Of a stretch of DNA of 64,000 nucleotides, positions 33,551-45,159 are shown in pieces (positions within the stretch are counted from its first letter, which is position 1; each line of letters opens with the position of its first letter). The translations under genes were made by a program, and so were the position numbers. Under the pieces are notes generated by a model. It worked only from the letters and a program-made list of their open reading frames with translations. It did no database searches and was not told the DNA's origin. Source of the DNA: Diabrotica undecimpunctata (taxonomy: Eukaryota > Arthropoda > Insecta > Coleoptera > Chrysomelidae); the NCBI RefSeq assembly GCF_040954645.1, contig NC_092806.1, forward strand, positions 116,170,458-116,234,457. The letters run 5' to 3'.

Positions 33551-35138
33551 CACTCATGGACAAAAATATCGAATATTTTGGAATTTTCCATTTTTTTTTT
33601 GTAGTCACTATTATTTCAAAATAATTTTAGATTACTGATAATACTCATATAGTAGGCTGATGTACTCAACTAGTTTGAAAAATTTTGATGTTTATTTTGA
33701 CGTTTGTTTAGTGGTTAGTGTAATTCGTACATTTTATCATAAAAATCCTTCTTCACGTAAAGGAAAAATCATACTAATTCGGTTATTTTAGTTTAATTTA
33801 TTAAGTTTAATTAAATATTGTTTTGATTTAACTAAGTTTAAAACAAGTATCCCACCAATTCGGCACTGCGATGAAATCCAAGTAGCACATATTGTAATTT
33901 TGTGCGAGGAAGGATATACACGCACAAAAATGTATCGCACGACGTCTCAGCAGAACTGAATCTATAGTTTCAAAGACTCTAAAAAGGTACCGTGAAACAG
34001 GAAATTGTGTACGAAGGCCTGGTCAAGGACGCCCAAGGTGCACAACCGCAATTGATGACCGTTTTTTGGTTCTTAATTCTACACGAAATCGTTCATTGAC
34101 ATCGATGCACCTCAGAAATGAGCTATTAAATATTAGACAAGTTAATGTGAGTTCACAAGCAGTTAGACGCTGATCAAAAGAAGCAAACTTAAAGCCCAGA
34201 CGCCCCGCCAAAGTTCCACGTCTTCTCCAAAATCATAAATCTCGTCGTTTGGAATTTGCAAGAACACATATTTAGTGGAATATGGACAACTGGAAAAACG
34301 TTATTTTCACTGATGAGACCAGAATCCTATTATGGAAGACAGATGTTCAAAATTACGTCTATAGAAGAGTTGGAGAACAATTCGCCAGCTGCAGTCTCGC
34401 TCAGACCGTTAGCTTTGGAGTTGATGGCATAATTCTCTGGGAAGTTATTAAAGTTGGGAGGTACGTACCGCACTTATGGAAGTGATTGGACGGGTGACTG
34501 GTGATTCTTACGTTTAAAACATCCTGCAGGATCATGTTTTGTCATATGTTGGTTACATTGGATATGAAAGATTCACGTTAATGCACGATAATGCTCGACC
34601 ACATGCCGCTGCCATAGTGAGTAATTGTCTTGATGAGGTCCAAATTCAAAGATTGGATTGGCCACCGTCTAGCCCATATTTAAATCCAATAGAGCACATG
34701 TGGGATCACGTAAAACGCAGCATACGACAACGAAATCCCCTTCCAAATGTTCCGTTCCTTGCTGCACAGGATGAATGGAATGCCATTTTCGCAAGGATAT
34801 GTCCAAAATGTACTTGCAAGCATGCTGAGAAAGATGCAAGCAGTAATAAGAGCTAGAGGGGGGAATACTCGTTACTGATCACGCACTTCTTTGAGTTTAA
34901 ACCACTTGTTTAAGCAATTTAAATTATTATTTAAGTTTAAAGTAAAATAACCTTATTTACCTAATATTAAACATTTATTTTTTTCACAATTTTCTCCGCA
35001 TAAAAACTTAAAATTGTTCATTAAACATTGTTAAAATAAACTCTATTTTACAATAAACGACTTGATTGACCAGAATTTATTTTGAAAAAACAAAAATTTG
35101 AAAATTCCAAAATATTCGATATTTTTGTCCATGAGTGT
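33551..35138 (+). mobile_element. Complete Tc1 element, 1588 bp
   Basis: Terminal inverted repeats are perfect over 38 bp (33551-33588 and 35101-35138; outer end CACTCATGGACAAAAATATC). They are bordered by the TA dinucleotide at 33549-33550 and 35139-35140, the Tc1/mariner target duplication. The inside carries one transposase pseudogene. Conserved ends with a decayed gene mean that it could only move with help from another copy. Confidence 0.95.
33860..34855 (+). pseudogene. Tc1-family (DD34E) transposase
   Basis: Order seen: HTH region (IVILCEEGYTRTKMYRT; IVSKTLKRYRETGN), GRPR-type motif (RRPGQGRPRCTTA), second HTH (VSSQAVRR*SKEANLKPRRP), then the DDE domain. D1 is in NVIFTDETRI (about 34310) and D2 in LMHDNARPHAA. 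E is in SPYLNPIEHMWDHVK, with 34 residues between D2 and E. The frame has at least two stops (after QAVRR; before WNMDNW) and frameshifts near 33960 and 34480-34540. The catalytic residues are retained. Confidence 0.9.
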
Positions 35139-35140
35139 AT

Positions 35141-35815
35141 ATACAAAGAAAAATTATTTTGTGAAAATGTAGATATACTCCCTCCGAAACGTTTCTTATG
35201 ACGAAGGAAATAGTTTCTATGAAGTAATGACATTATGAATACTTTTTTTTCTGTTGTTTTTTTTATAAATTTTTGTAGTTAACCTTAGTTAAAATTTTTT
35301 TTGAACATCCTTGTTTAATTCAAACGATAAGTGCACATGTTATTGTTAGTGTAAATAGTTCAGGTACTTGTGGAATTCACAATTTGTTGTGATTTTGATT
35401 TTTAGTAGGTATCACGCAAACATCTACAATGTAAAATCATGTTATTCCACAGATTTCGCCAAATTTTACTAACAAAACATTTTATATGATAACAGTAAAA
35501 ATTTAGAATGTCTGACATGGCACCCAAAATCATCTTACCGCGTTGACATGGGTAGTGAATCACGACCGTGAGCCACGTTTTCGTAAGCCACGCTCCGTGT
35601 AAAAAAGTACATTCGTGAAATACGAAAATTCTCAAGGCTCAAAATAATTACGATCGTGAGAAAATCAAACTTCTTCGATTTTTGAATCGTGTATAATAAT
35701 ACTCAGTTGTGAGGAGTGCAAGGTCGAGGTCACTATCCACTTCAAATTATGTCGTATGGTGTGTGTTTGTGTGTATAATGTTTTCTTTCCTATCTTTATT
35801 TCGTTTATTATTACA
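35141..35815. other. AT-rich intergenic DNA
   Basis: No supported gene; short frames lack motifs. Confidence 0.35.
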
Positions 35816-36612
35816 GGGGTCGTATTTTCGAATTCAATCGAATTTTTTCGTATACGAGTTAACTCGAAAGAAAAATTTCGTATACGAATTTGAATCTGTA
35901 TTTTTCAACGTCCTTCGAAATTTTATACGTATACTAAAAGAATTTGCACCGGCAACACTGCAAATTCGAACAACCAAAACTTAAATAATAAAAAAAGAAG
36001 AATAATTGGCAGTTTTACTTAACTTAGTTTATGGTGAATTTGTTATCTAAAACAAGAAGTAAAAAAGGGCATGAAATATGGTGGTTCAGTGTCGGCCGAA
36101 CAAAAAAAAGCCATTCTATCAACTCCATTGTGAGGGGCCTTGTTAATCTGTACAATTTTTGAAATTGTACATCCGAATAGTCCTCTAGATGGTTAAGAAT
36201 GGGTTGGTAAACTTGCCTCTTCGTTCCGCTAATATTATCGCCTCGGCAAGGGCGTTAACTATTTCTTTCTATTAAAAAATTATTTAAACCACCCATTAAA
36301 AACAAAGTTCAATGTAAAAATATGGTAGGTATTAATGTAAATTTTATTGTATTGTTCAATCTAAAACAACGATTAAAAACTATCAGCTGAAATTTTATCT
36401 GACGTACACGGGCCCAGTGACAACTGAAATGACAAAAATTACTTTGATCGTATACTATCATCGAAATTCGAATGGTTCATACCCATTCGTGTCGTCGTAT
36501 ACGAAAAAATTCGGATACGCACTATTCGAAAATATAAAAAACTGGATTTCGAGCGAATTTCTTCTAATTTCGTATGCGAAATATGCTCGAACGAATTCGA
36601 AAATACGACCCC
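35816..36612. mobile_element. TIR MITE, about 797 bp
   Basis: The ends are a perfect inverted repeat for about 20 bp (GGGGTCGTATTTTCGAATTC at the left, its complement at the right). Further inside both arms are rich in TCGTATACGA and GAATTCGA words. Bases outside the repeat are CA on the left and AG on the right. I could not identify a target duplication, so the superfamily is open (hAT-like ends are possible). Open frames at 35709, 36417 and 36676 are fortuitous. Confidence 0.7.
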
Positions 36613-38755
36613 AGGTATTTGGGCGGTGTGAATATTGTTTTGTAGTTAATAAAATTAAAAAGAAAAATGACGCCACTCAAAAGTAATATTTGGTTGCATT
36701 TTAATTTTAATAAAGCACAATATTGTTGCTCCAGGTTTAAAAAAACCAGGAAACACCTCCAATTTTTACACCCATTTAAAAAAAATTGGTATAGCTTTTA
36801 ATCAAGTAAGCAAATGAAAGACAGCGAGAATATTAACAAGAGTGAAGGCCATGCATCGAAAGCAATGCAGTGGCTGATGAAGATAAAACTGAGAATGTAG
36901 ATGTATTAGAATATCGCAATACCGCGTTTTAGTAAATAATGTTTTAACTTATCTGGATAAATTATTTTAGAGCATTACAAACTGCATCCAAAACTTCTAT
37001 AAGTCTCCAATAGCTAAATATCGAAGTGTTGTTTGCAATTTCAGTTTGGCCGATAGAGCTTCTCTTATATTACTTAAATTTTTTTTTAATTTTGGGGCTA
37101 ACAAGTTCAAATAAATATTGAAAATGGTGTTCCGACATTCTAAGCAAATCTTTCAATTTTCCAGGTACTTAAAGATGTCTTTAATTCAATTAGTATGACT
37201 TCTTTGTTGAATTCACTCCCTTGTAAACCATCGTCTTTTCTTCCTTTTTCTTGCCAAATTTTATGAAATTCTGTCTGCTATAACTCCACACGTATAAAGC
37301 CACGAAGCACTGCATATTCGTCACGAAGCAAATATTTGTCGTGTAAACTCTCTTCACGAACGAGGTAAGATCACAGTCGTGAAGTTTCAACGCGGCTTTA
37401 TAGTAGAGATCACACACAATTTATGGATTCTTCGTTATGAGAAGGTTCTAGTCCCCCCAAAAACTTTAATCAGCTAAGCGTGTGGTTTATTTTTACATTT
37501 AAACGTTCAAAAATACATTCCCAATACATGTAATAATCATACCTTCTTAATTGGGTACATTTTTACAGTTTTACGAATATACATCTATCAAGGTCTAACT
37601 AATGTCAATTATTTACCAGTTAAAGTAACAACTATTGATCCTAAAGCAAATTTATTCGCGTACTTCCTTGTTTACTTACGAAACAACTAGAGCCAGTCAT
37701 TTAAATAAATTGCTTTGTGTAATATAATTTTATTTGCTTATGCCAAACATGGCACCGCAAAATTTTTTAATAGGCAATATTTGGTGCATATTTTTATCAG
37801 AAGATTTAAGATTCCAATTTAAATAATTAGATTGCTTTTAGTTTTAGTTTTAAAAATAGGACAGGAAACCTCATTATAAAAAATATTGGGTTCGGAGACA
37901 ATAGAGAGATTTAAAAATGCATATTACACACCTAAAAACTATAATTAGACTCGCAAAATTGGAAAAAATGAAATGAGAGTAAAAAGAAGAGCGTTTATTG
38001 TATATAAATAAACATTACTTGATTTGCTTAATACAAGAAAACAAGGGTCGATTGAAATGGATTTAATCAGTCAGATCATCACTATTATATATCAAACACA
38101 ATTAGTAAGTCCTGTAGTTTTATAGAAAAAAAAATGAGATCAATAACAACAGATATTGAAAGCAAGCAGTAAATATAACAGGTTGAATAATCAAGAATAC
38201 CAAAAAATATGGAAAACAAAAACACTAGAAGAACGAATCAGTAAATATTCAAAATTTAAGAAACAATATAGAGGTTGGTAATGGAACAATACTGTAAGAC
38301 TTTCTGAAAAGGGATCTGTATAGAATATGTAACAAAAAAATGTAGGTCGAAGTGCAGGAGAAATTTCTGTAATTTTCATGATATCTATATGTGTACTTAA
38401 TATCTCAAAACCTACTAAAATAGTAGTGACTGTTTAATTGTATATAGAGCCCATACCTAAATGGTAGGTGGTATCTTCAGTTAAAATAATCGAAACTTTC
38501 GTTCTCCATTATACGCCAAATTATTGAGGTTAGATTGGTAGCTACTTACCTACATAATTTACTATACAAAGATAATAACGTTAAATAGCTACATCAAAAC
38601 TTTATACTAGTTTAAATAACATTTCTTATGTAATATTAATAGATGCAATAAAAAATTACATAAATTCTCAATTAGAGATGAAAGTATTTTTTAGTTTGGA
38701 ATTATTGTGTTAATAAAGATGTGCTGTAAGTATGTGTTTATATTATGAAACGTAG
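36613..38755. other. AT-rich DNA, possibly intron
   Basis: No element or gene recognised. If the exon at 38797-39004 is real, this stretch lies in its first intron. Confidence 0.35.
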
Positions 38756-38796
38756 CTAAAATTTTGTTAAATGAATTAGACAAAATGTATAATTAC

Positions 38797-39004
38797 CTTT
38801 TCTCCTACCAAAAGGTCCCAAAAACGCATTATTTTTTCCAACGATGTTGTCGTCAATGTACTTTATCAGCTTGGCCACATCTTCATTCTTTTTGGGCACA
38901 CCGACACTTTTTTGTTTTTGAAATCTAAAGGGATAATCCTCGGGAAATGCATACAAACGTCTATTTCCATAAGATTTTCTAATAGTTGTAGTGGTCGATG
39001 TCAT
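38797..39004 (-). CDS. First coding exon of a class-V aminotransferase-like host gene
   Basis: An ATG at 39004 opens 69 codons plus one base, ending in AAAG at 38797 directly followed by GTAATT, a good 5' splice site. The protein ends in YIDDNIVGKNNAFLGPFGRRK. I recall the segment 'Y-I-D-x-N-[IV]-x-G-K-x-x-x-F-x-x-[PF]-[FY]-G-R-R-K' as the start of insect proteins annotated as PLP-dependent class-V aminotransferase or cysteine-desulfurase-like, which normally continue with CDYTASG. The N-terminus (MTSTTTTIRKSYGNRRL) would be the variable leader. No second exon is visible downstream on the minus strand, so the intron would be long. The region upstream is GC-richer and looks like a promoter. 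Confidence 0.55.
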
Positions 39005-39271
39005 TTTCTCATTTTATATGGCACTAATAAGATTCTACAGTTCTATTATGTAAATATTGTTTTTAAACACCACGCGACCGGGCTTGGATAAATTAAACAC
39101 AACTGATTCTGTACGCGCACTTCCTTTCGCGAGACTGATAAATCTAACCAATTTTTCTACCGTCTGCTCCGCTATTTTGTATCTCACATTGTCACTACCT
39201 CAGCAGGAGGAGTAATCGATTAATACCGCGGACCAAGCCGAACGTACGAGCACAGCAGGAATATGACGTCA
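39005..39271 (-). promoter_or_regulatory. Probable promoter/5' UTR with a CRE
   Basis: The 270 bp upstream of the candidate exon are richer in G+C and CpG than the neighbourhood. They contain a perfect palindromic TGACGTCA (39264-39271), the CREB/ATF site. No TATA box in a convincing position was seen. Assignment depends on the exon being real. Confidence 0.4.
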
Positions 39272-40546
39272 CAATTTCTCAGGTTGTTCTACTACGCCAC
39301 TTTAACGGCAACCACTTTTACAGTTAAAAGAACGGTGGATTATATTCTATTTAAGAAAAGACAAGAGTTTTAACACAATAATGACACTTTTTTGGGGCTT
39401 TTTACTAGGGATAAAAAGTTCGACAAGTAAACATTTTCACAACGGAAGAAAACAAGTGTATGATTCAAAGAATAACTAATTTATTACATTCCCTAAAGTT
39501 TAATACACTTTATTCAGTGGTTCGCCAATTTATTTATTCAACACTTGAAATGTCTGTCCGGAAAACCTTTAATATCTTTATCTACGGGTTGCAATAACAT
39601 CTTGACTTGGTGAAAAACGTTTTGTTCATAGACATTGTTTGAAGTTTGGGAACAGGTGAAAGATAGCGGCCCCGAAAAATAAGGCAGATGTATCAAGCGT
39701 TCATGCTATAATTGAACATTCAACCATTTTTAGACACATTATCATTGCAATAGGTGACATTTTCTTCTACAATTTAGGTTATTCTCACTATTTTTTTCGT
39801 GCAGTTGGCCAGTTGGCTCTAACGTTTTTATAACTACTATTCTTGTTTTGCAGGTCAGAAGGTAAGATATTAACAAAATTCAATTTGCATAAGAAAAAAC
39901 TGATGCGTACCTATATTTTTAAACGTTTTTGTCCCTTTCATTTGTTTCGGAACTGTACAACTTATAAAAACAAACGGGCAGCGAAACAAGGAAAAATAAA
40001 TCGCTCAGAAATAAGTGAATATTTTAAGATTTTAAATAAAAACATAAAGGGGAAGATCAGAGAAGCGACTTAGTTCGCATACTCTGTATTTGAAGCTGGA
40101 AGAGCATGAATGAAAGAAAGAAAACCACACTAAACTGTAAAACGGGAGAGGTAAAACTTGAGGGTAAAAGAAGATTTCGAAAGAATATCATAACCCCCAT
40201 AACAAAAAGTCACGAAACAACCTACGAACTCGAACGAGCTGACTAGGTCACATAACTATGTTACAAAAGTATTCAAGATGGCGGTAGTACAAATACACCA
40301 TCCTGATACTTAACTCGACCAGGTTAAAGTAGACTTGATCGTCAAAAAACTGGAACAGTCAGTAGATAAGTCTCCTATAGGACGTCAGAACTAACTTCTA
40401 CAGTTCCATAACAAAAAGTTAGAGACCCTGGGTAAATTATGCTAACGAACGTACTAGGAAATGGACTGTGATGATTATAATATGTCTAAGCGCCTCATCT
40501 GCGTCCCTAAAAAAAGAGGCTGACGAACCAATTATCAAGACCCATC
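39272..40546. other. No recognised gene
   Basis: Intergenic DNA. The 76-codon frame at 39843 is Lys-rich and without a motif. Confidence 0.35.
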
Positions 40547-40718
40547 TAAAGCTACGGTTTGTTAGAACAGTGCGCAGCGCACAGCATACACGTACAGCAG
40601 AATCTGTTCTACTTGACTCACGGCAGTTTTGGGTGAGTCGGTTTGTTAGATTAATTCGCATAAATATTCTGTCGCTCTGAAAACAAGTTTAGAAATTAGT
40701 TTCACTAAAATTCAAAAA

Positions 40719-40943
40719 ATGAATTCTCGCAAATTTAACGCAATAATTTTATTACTCAAAGAAGATAAGGAAGAAGAAGAAGAGTTGATAACGTTAAATT
40801 TAAATAAAAGAAATAAAAATGTAAACGAAATTTTTTCATGTCTTAATACAGAAGGTGCTTTTAAATTAACAGTCGAAGAAAGATTGTTTCAAAACGAGGA
40901 AAAATTTCGAGCATATTTTAGACTTTCCAGGGATTTGTACTAG
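40719..40943 (+). pseudogene. 5' end of a Harbinger nuclease gene
   Basis: 74 codons from ATG. The last part (LFQNEEKFRAYFRLSRDLY) resembles the conserved N-terminal 'E-x-F-x-x-Y-F-R-[ML]-S' segment of HARBI1-like/DDE_Tnp_4 transposases. The DDE catalytic domain is absent because the element is internally deleted. Confidence 0.7.
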
Positions 40944-40991
40944 ATCCACCAGTCTTTCATCTTCCTCGGGAGAAAATTTAGTAGACATCAT
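40941..40991 (-). pseudogene. 5' end of a Harbinger MADF/Myb-like gene
   Basis: The minus strand begins MMSTKFSPEEDERLVDL and then runs into the deletion junction. The F-[ST]-x-E-[EQ]-D-E-x-L-[IV]-x-L start is typical of the DNA-binding second protein of PIF/Harbinger elements. It faces the nuclease fragment head-on, as in full-length elements with convergent genes. Confidence 0.6.
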
Positions 40992-42511
40992 TTAATTATT
41001 ACAATAATAATAACTATATAAAAATACAATTATAATTTCGGTATAGATGTGTACGCTGTGAGCTCAGCTGAACGTTTGCGTCCAAATCAAATCGCAGTTG
41101 ATTCCAGCGCACACCGTCGACGTACACGGCTATCGGTCTGCAGTGCGCGCAGCTGAGCAGAACCTAACAAACCGTTCTCATAGAGAACCATTTCTTTGAT
41201 TTTGACGAACGTGCGCGGCGTTCGACTGACTGTGAGTTATGCGTCGCTCACTGTTGTTCTAACAAACCATAGCTTAAGGAAACAAAATCAAGACGGAAAG
41301 ACTAGTTATTGAAAAATCAAAAGCAAATACTAGTTTTCTCGATCGAAGATATTTTAATCAGACTTGTCTAATACTCAAACGACATATACGAAATACTGTC
41401 ATTGATGAATTTCTGTTGCAGAAATTTAATTACTATTAAGATAAACGTCGAAATGAAGAACCCGTAATTGACTAACTTAAGTAGTTGAAAGCAATGTTAG
41501 AAGAAAAATAATGGATACAAAAGTACACAGAGGACCCAAAATAGCCAGCGATCATTACATGGTAGTAACTAAGATACGAGCAATAAAAAAGAAAAATAAG
41601 ATTAGTACAAAAAAGGAAAAACCAATTAAACAAGACACGATAAAAACTTATAAGCTAAGAAAGAAATTGCAAAAATAGTTGAAGAAAAACTTTGAACAAT
41701 AAAAGAAACAGACGACAATAATGATATAGGTAAATAACCTATGAAACAACTACAAAGACGTGCTACTGGATGCAGCTAAGGAAGTATGCGAAACAAGTAA
41801 AACAGACTCAACAAAGAAACAGACAGCGTGATGGTCCGAAGAAATAAAAAAGCAAGTAAAACTGAAGAAAAATACATGGAAATAATATCTATAAATCTAA
41901 TAATACAAAACAAATGAGAATTACAATAAATATAAAAGTGAAAGAAAAAAGGTAAAAATATTGGGAGAAAATGGAAGAAGACAGTAAAAGTAACTAAAAG
42001 CTATTCTACAGAACCCTGAAGACGATAAGGACACAAAAAACATAAAATATACAGCATTAAAGATAAAAATGGAGAATTAATAACACGAACAAAAAGAAAT
42101 AGTTGAAAGATGGAAACAACACTCCGATGAACTGCTAACAAATATAAACCAAGACGACATTAATGAAGAACAATATAATATATTGGAAGATTCGGAAACG
42201 TTACGTGATGTAGCCCGATAGGGTTCGTAATATTATACCTTTTATAAAGGAATTTTTAAATAAATTTTTTGTGATATTTGGTATACAGCCAACTACAGTA
42301 ATTTAGTTTCCCTGTGGATATTCGAAGATAACACAGAAAACACAATAAACGAGGAAGAACTAGAAGAAACAATAAAAACGTTGAAGTATTTAAAAGCTCC
42401 TGGGGTGGATAGAATAACAACAGAAATTATAAAAACATGGGAAAAATGGAGAACAAATATTACTAAATATAATAAATAAAGTATGAAAGATTGAAGATAT
42501 ACAGGAAGATT

Positions 42512-44093
42512 ATAGAATATAGAATATAGAATGCTAAGGAGGGAAGAAAAGAAAATACATTGCAGAAAGAAAAGAGAACACATAGAAAAAGAACTCCAAG
42601 AAATGGAAATGCAAGAAGCAGTTACCAGACTGAAAAACAACAAGTCACCTGGATTAGACAATATTAGCGCAGAATTAATAAAGGAAGGTGGAGACTCCCT
42701 ATTGAATGCGATACACGAAATAATAGTGAACATATGGAATAATAAACAACTGCCACAAGACTGGAATACCGGAGTAATTATTCCACTACATAAAAAGGGA
42801 GATCAGCTTCAATACAAAACTACCGGGCAATAACGCTACTGACTGGCATATAAAATACTGTCAAATATTGTGTACGACCGATTGAGACCATATGCGGAAC
42901 AAATAGTTGGGGGATATCAATGTGGTTTCCGCAGGCAGAAGTCCACAATAGATCAGATCTTCGTCTTGAGTCAAATCTTGGAAAAGACTAGTGAATTTAA
43001 TATAGACACACATCATCTTTTCATTGAATTTGAGAGTGCCTATGATAGCATCCATCGAGAATTTCTGATCCACGCACTGAAAGAGTTTAATATTCCAACT
43101 CAACTCATTGATATCATTGAAACACTTAAAGTACAAAGCAAAATTCGAATTCAAAACGAACTAACAGATACAATTCATGTGAGAACGGGCCTACGACAGG
43201 GAGATGCCCTATCCTGTATTCTATTCAACATCACATTAGAGAAAATAATTAGGGAGTCAAAAGTCAACACCAGAGGAACAATAATAACAAAAAGTGTACA
43301 AATATTAGCATTTGCAGATGATGTTGATATCATAGCTAGAAGCGAAAGAGAGATGATAGAAGCATTTAATGCGATAGAAAGAGCGGCACAAAACAGTGGC
43401 CTAAACATTAATGAAATAAAAACCAAATACATGAAGGCCAGTAAATCGACAGGCCAAAGAAACCTACAGAATCTGACAATAGGAGACTATAACATCGAAA
43501 GCGTGAAAAATTTTACATACCTAGGTTCACTAGTTACCGCAGATAACAATGTCAGTGAAGAAGTTAAGAGAAGAATAACATCAACTAAGATCTAACAACA
43601 TCAAAAGAAAAACCAAATGCAAAATATACAAGACCCTGATAAAACCGGTCCTTGTATATGGATCAGAGACATGGACACTGTCGAAAAGCGATGAAAACCT
43701 ATTAGGCACATTTGAACGAAAAATCCTTAGACACATATATAAGGGGGTAAAGGAAAATGACATATGGCGCAGAAGATATAACTTTGAACTATATACAGCA
43801 TACAATGAACCCGAGATCATAACATCCATAAAGATCGGACGTCTGCGCTGGATAGTCCATGTTGAACGAATGTTGGAGACTGAAACACCAAAACATATTA
43901 TGAGGCAAACACCAGTAGGAAGAAGGTCAAAGGGAAGACCCAAACTTAGATACATGGAACAAGTGGAATAAGATCTGAAAGCACTTAAGATTACCAACTG
44001 GAAAAACAAAGCAAGGAACAGAACAGAATGGCGATAAATCCTAGAACAAGCCAGGACCCAGAAAGGGTTGTCGAGCTACTGATGATGATGATG
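42512..44093 (+). mobile_element. RTE-like element 2, 5'-truncated, nested in element 1
   Basis: The segment is flanked by ATACAGGAAGATT at 42499-42511 and 44094-44106, a 13-bp target duplication, and ends in a short (GAT)n repeat, as RTE-group elements often do. It encodes much of an RT. 42531-42833 has the linker and NNKSPGLDNISAELIKEGG. The 241-codon frame at 42870-43595 holds FRRQKSTIDQIFVLSQIL, TGLRQGDALSCILFNI, ILAFADDVDII (catalytic A-D-D) and NFTYLGSLV. The C-terminal part continues in other frames to about 44030. The endonuclease is missing. It is the best preserved RTE-like RT here, with breaks near 42833 and 43595. Confidence 0.92.
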
Positions 44094-44439
44094 ATACAGG
44101 AAGATTGGAAAGTGTCACTAATAGGACCCATACACAAAAAAGGAGATAGGAATGAATGTCATAACTACAGAGGATTAACGTTGCTATGTATATGTATGAA
44201 ACTCTTAGAAAAAATAGTAAACAAGCGATTAAGAACAATGACAGAACACACATTAGACGAAGCACAAAGTGGATTTAAAAGTGGTAGGAGTATCCAGGGT
44301 CATATATTTACTTTAAAATAGATAACACAAAAAGCCCTGCAGGAGAAAAAGAAAATATACTAAGCATTTCTTAATATAGTAAAAGCTTTCGATAAAGTAC
44401 CAAAACAGAAACTTTGGAAAATATTCAGATAAAAAGTTT

Positions 44440-44511
44440 GAGTAACAGTGTCGGAATAGGGCCCTGGGGGGGGGGGGGTTCAACCCCCAAACTCCCCTGG
44501 GTGCGCCACTG
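44440..44511. repeat. Fragment of the G-tract hAT MITE family
   Basis: Shares GAGTAA..TGTCGGAATAGGG, a long G run (13 G, 44466-44478), CCAAAC and CCCTGGGTGCGCCACTG with 57208-57294. It represents one end of the MITE found complete at 57126-57294, sitting in the RT of RTE-like element 1. The other terminal repeat is not present. Confidence 0.75.
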
Positions 44512-44790
44512 GTACAACAAGTTACTGAGAATGATACAAAAAAATATACAATGAGAACAACAATACCGTAATTAGTAATAATACAACATCAGATACGTTT
44601 ACAATAAATGGAGGTTTAACACAGGGAGAAACATGCTATCCCAACCCAACACTATTTATAATATTTATGGACGAAATTATTAAAACATGCACAACAAGAA
44701 GTAAAAAACTGAATGTAGGATATAGAAATCTACAAATAGTAGAAATCTCGGAAGAAGTATTTACTAAAACTGAAAAAAAAACTGGAATAA

Positions 44791-45159
44791 TTTGGAAATT
44801 ACTACAATGATTTTTTTTTTCAATACCTATTATTCAAATCATCGTTGTGTTTAGTTTCATAAAGTTAAATTATTTTTTATTTACTAAAACGTCTTAATAT
44901 ATTTACATATTCTAAATTCCTATAAAATAAAAAAGAAAAATCCTCTATTTCTATTTTTTAGACCCGCCTAGTGTATGACACCGGGGCAACTAAACTTTTA
45001 TAAAACTATAGCGCCACTACCCGAAGTACCTATAAGTAAAAACTTATAAAAAATTGTAATATAAATTAATCTAAGTGTAAATAAATTAGTGTAATACTGT
45101 GTATAAATTAAATAAATAAAGACTAAATAATATAAGTTTTATGAATATTTTAATAATAC
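44791..45159. other. AT-rich flank of the LTR element
   Basis: No gene. It contains a T-tract at 44812 and ends with the ATAC target duplication (45156-45159). Confidence 0.5.

Larger units (their letters stand above)
40550..41274. mobile_element. Deleted PIF/Harbinger element, 725 bp
   Basis: The ends are inverted repeats (AGCTACGGTTTGTTAGAACA at the left; complement of AGCTATGGTTTGTTAGAACA at the right) bordered by TAA on both sides (40547-40549, 41275-41277), the 3-bp target duplication typical of PIF/Harbinger. The GGTTTGTTAG word occurs again inside near 40636 and, inverted, near 41163. Inside, the beginnings of two genes converge: a nuclease-like frame on plus and a MADF/Myb-like frame on minus. 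Their bodies are deleted. Confidence 0.88.
41500..44790 (+). pseudogene. RTE-like element 1, interrupted
   Basis: Plus strand. End of the endonuclease domain (VHRGPKIASDHYMVVTKI, with the S-D-H motif, 41520-41575). Linker KEVCETSKTDSTKKQTAWWS and EEIKKQVKLKK (41790-41870), and LFYRTLKTIRTQK (about 42000). RT start EELEETIKTLKYLKAPGVDR (about 42355-42415). It is then cut by element 2 and resumes at 44107 with VSLIGPIHKKGDRNECHNYRG, MTEHTLDEAQSGFKSGRS and KAFDKVPKQKLWKI, decaying after about 44790. About 100 bp at 42195-42300 also seem foreign to the ORF. Confidence 0.85.

Noticed and set aside
35806..36622. 8-bp hAT-type duplication around the 35.8-kb MITE
   Set aside because: Flanking bases (…TTATTACA and AGGTATTT…) do not match, so the superfamily is left open.
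40080..40546. Possible RT fragment left of the Harbinger element
   Set aside because: Only short Lys/Glu-rich readings; no motif strong enough to call.
42293..42733. 146-codon minus-strand ORF with apparent membrane segments
   Set aside because: Antisense of the RT region of the nested RTE-like elements; hydrophobicity comes from complemented Lys/Glu/Ile-rich codons.
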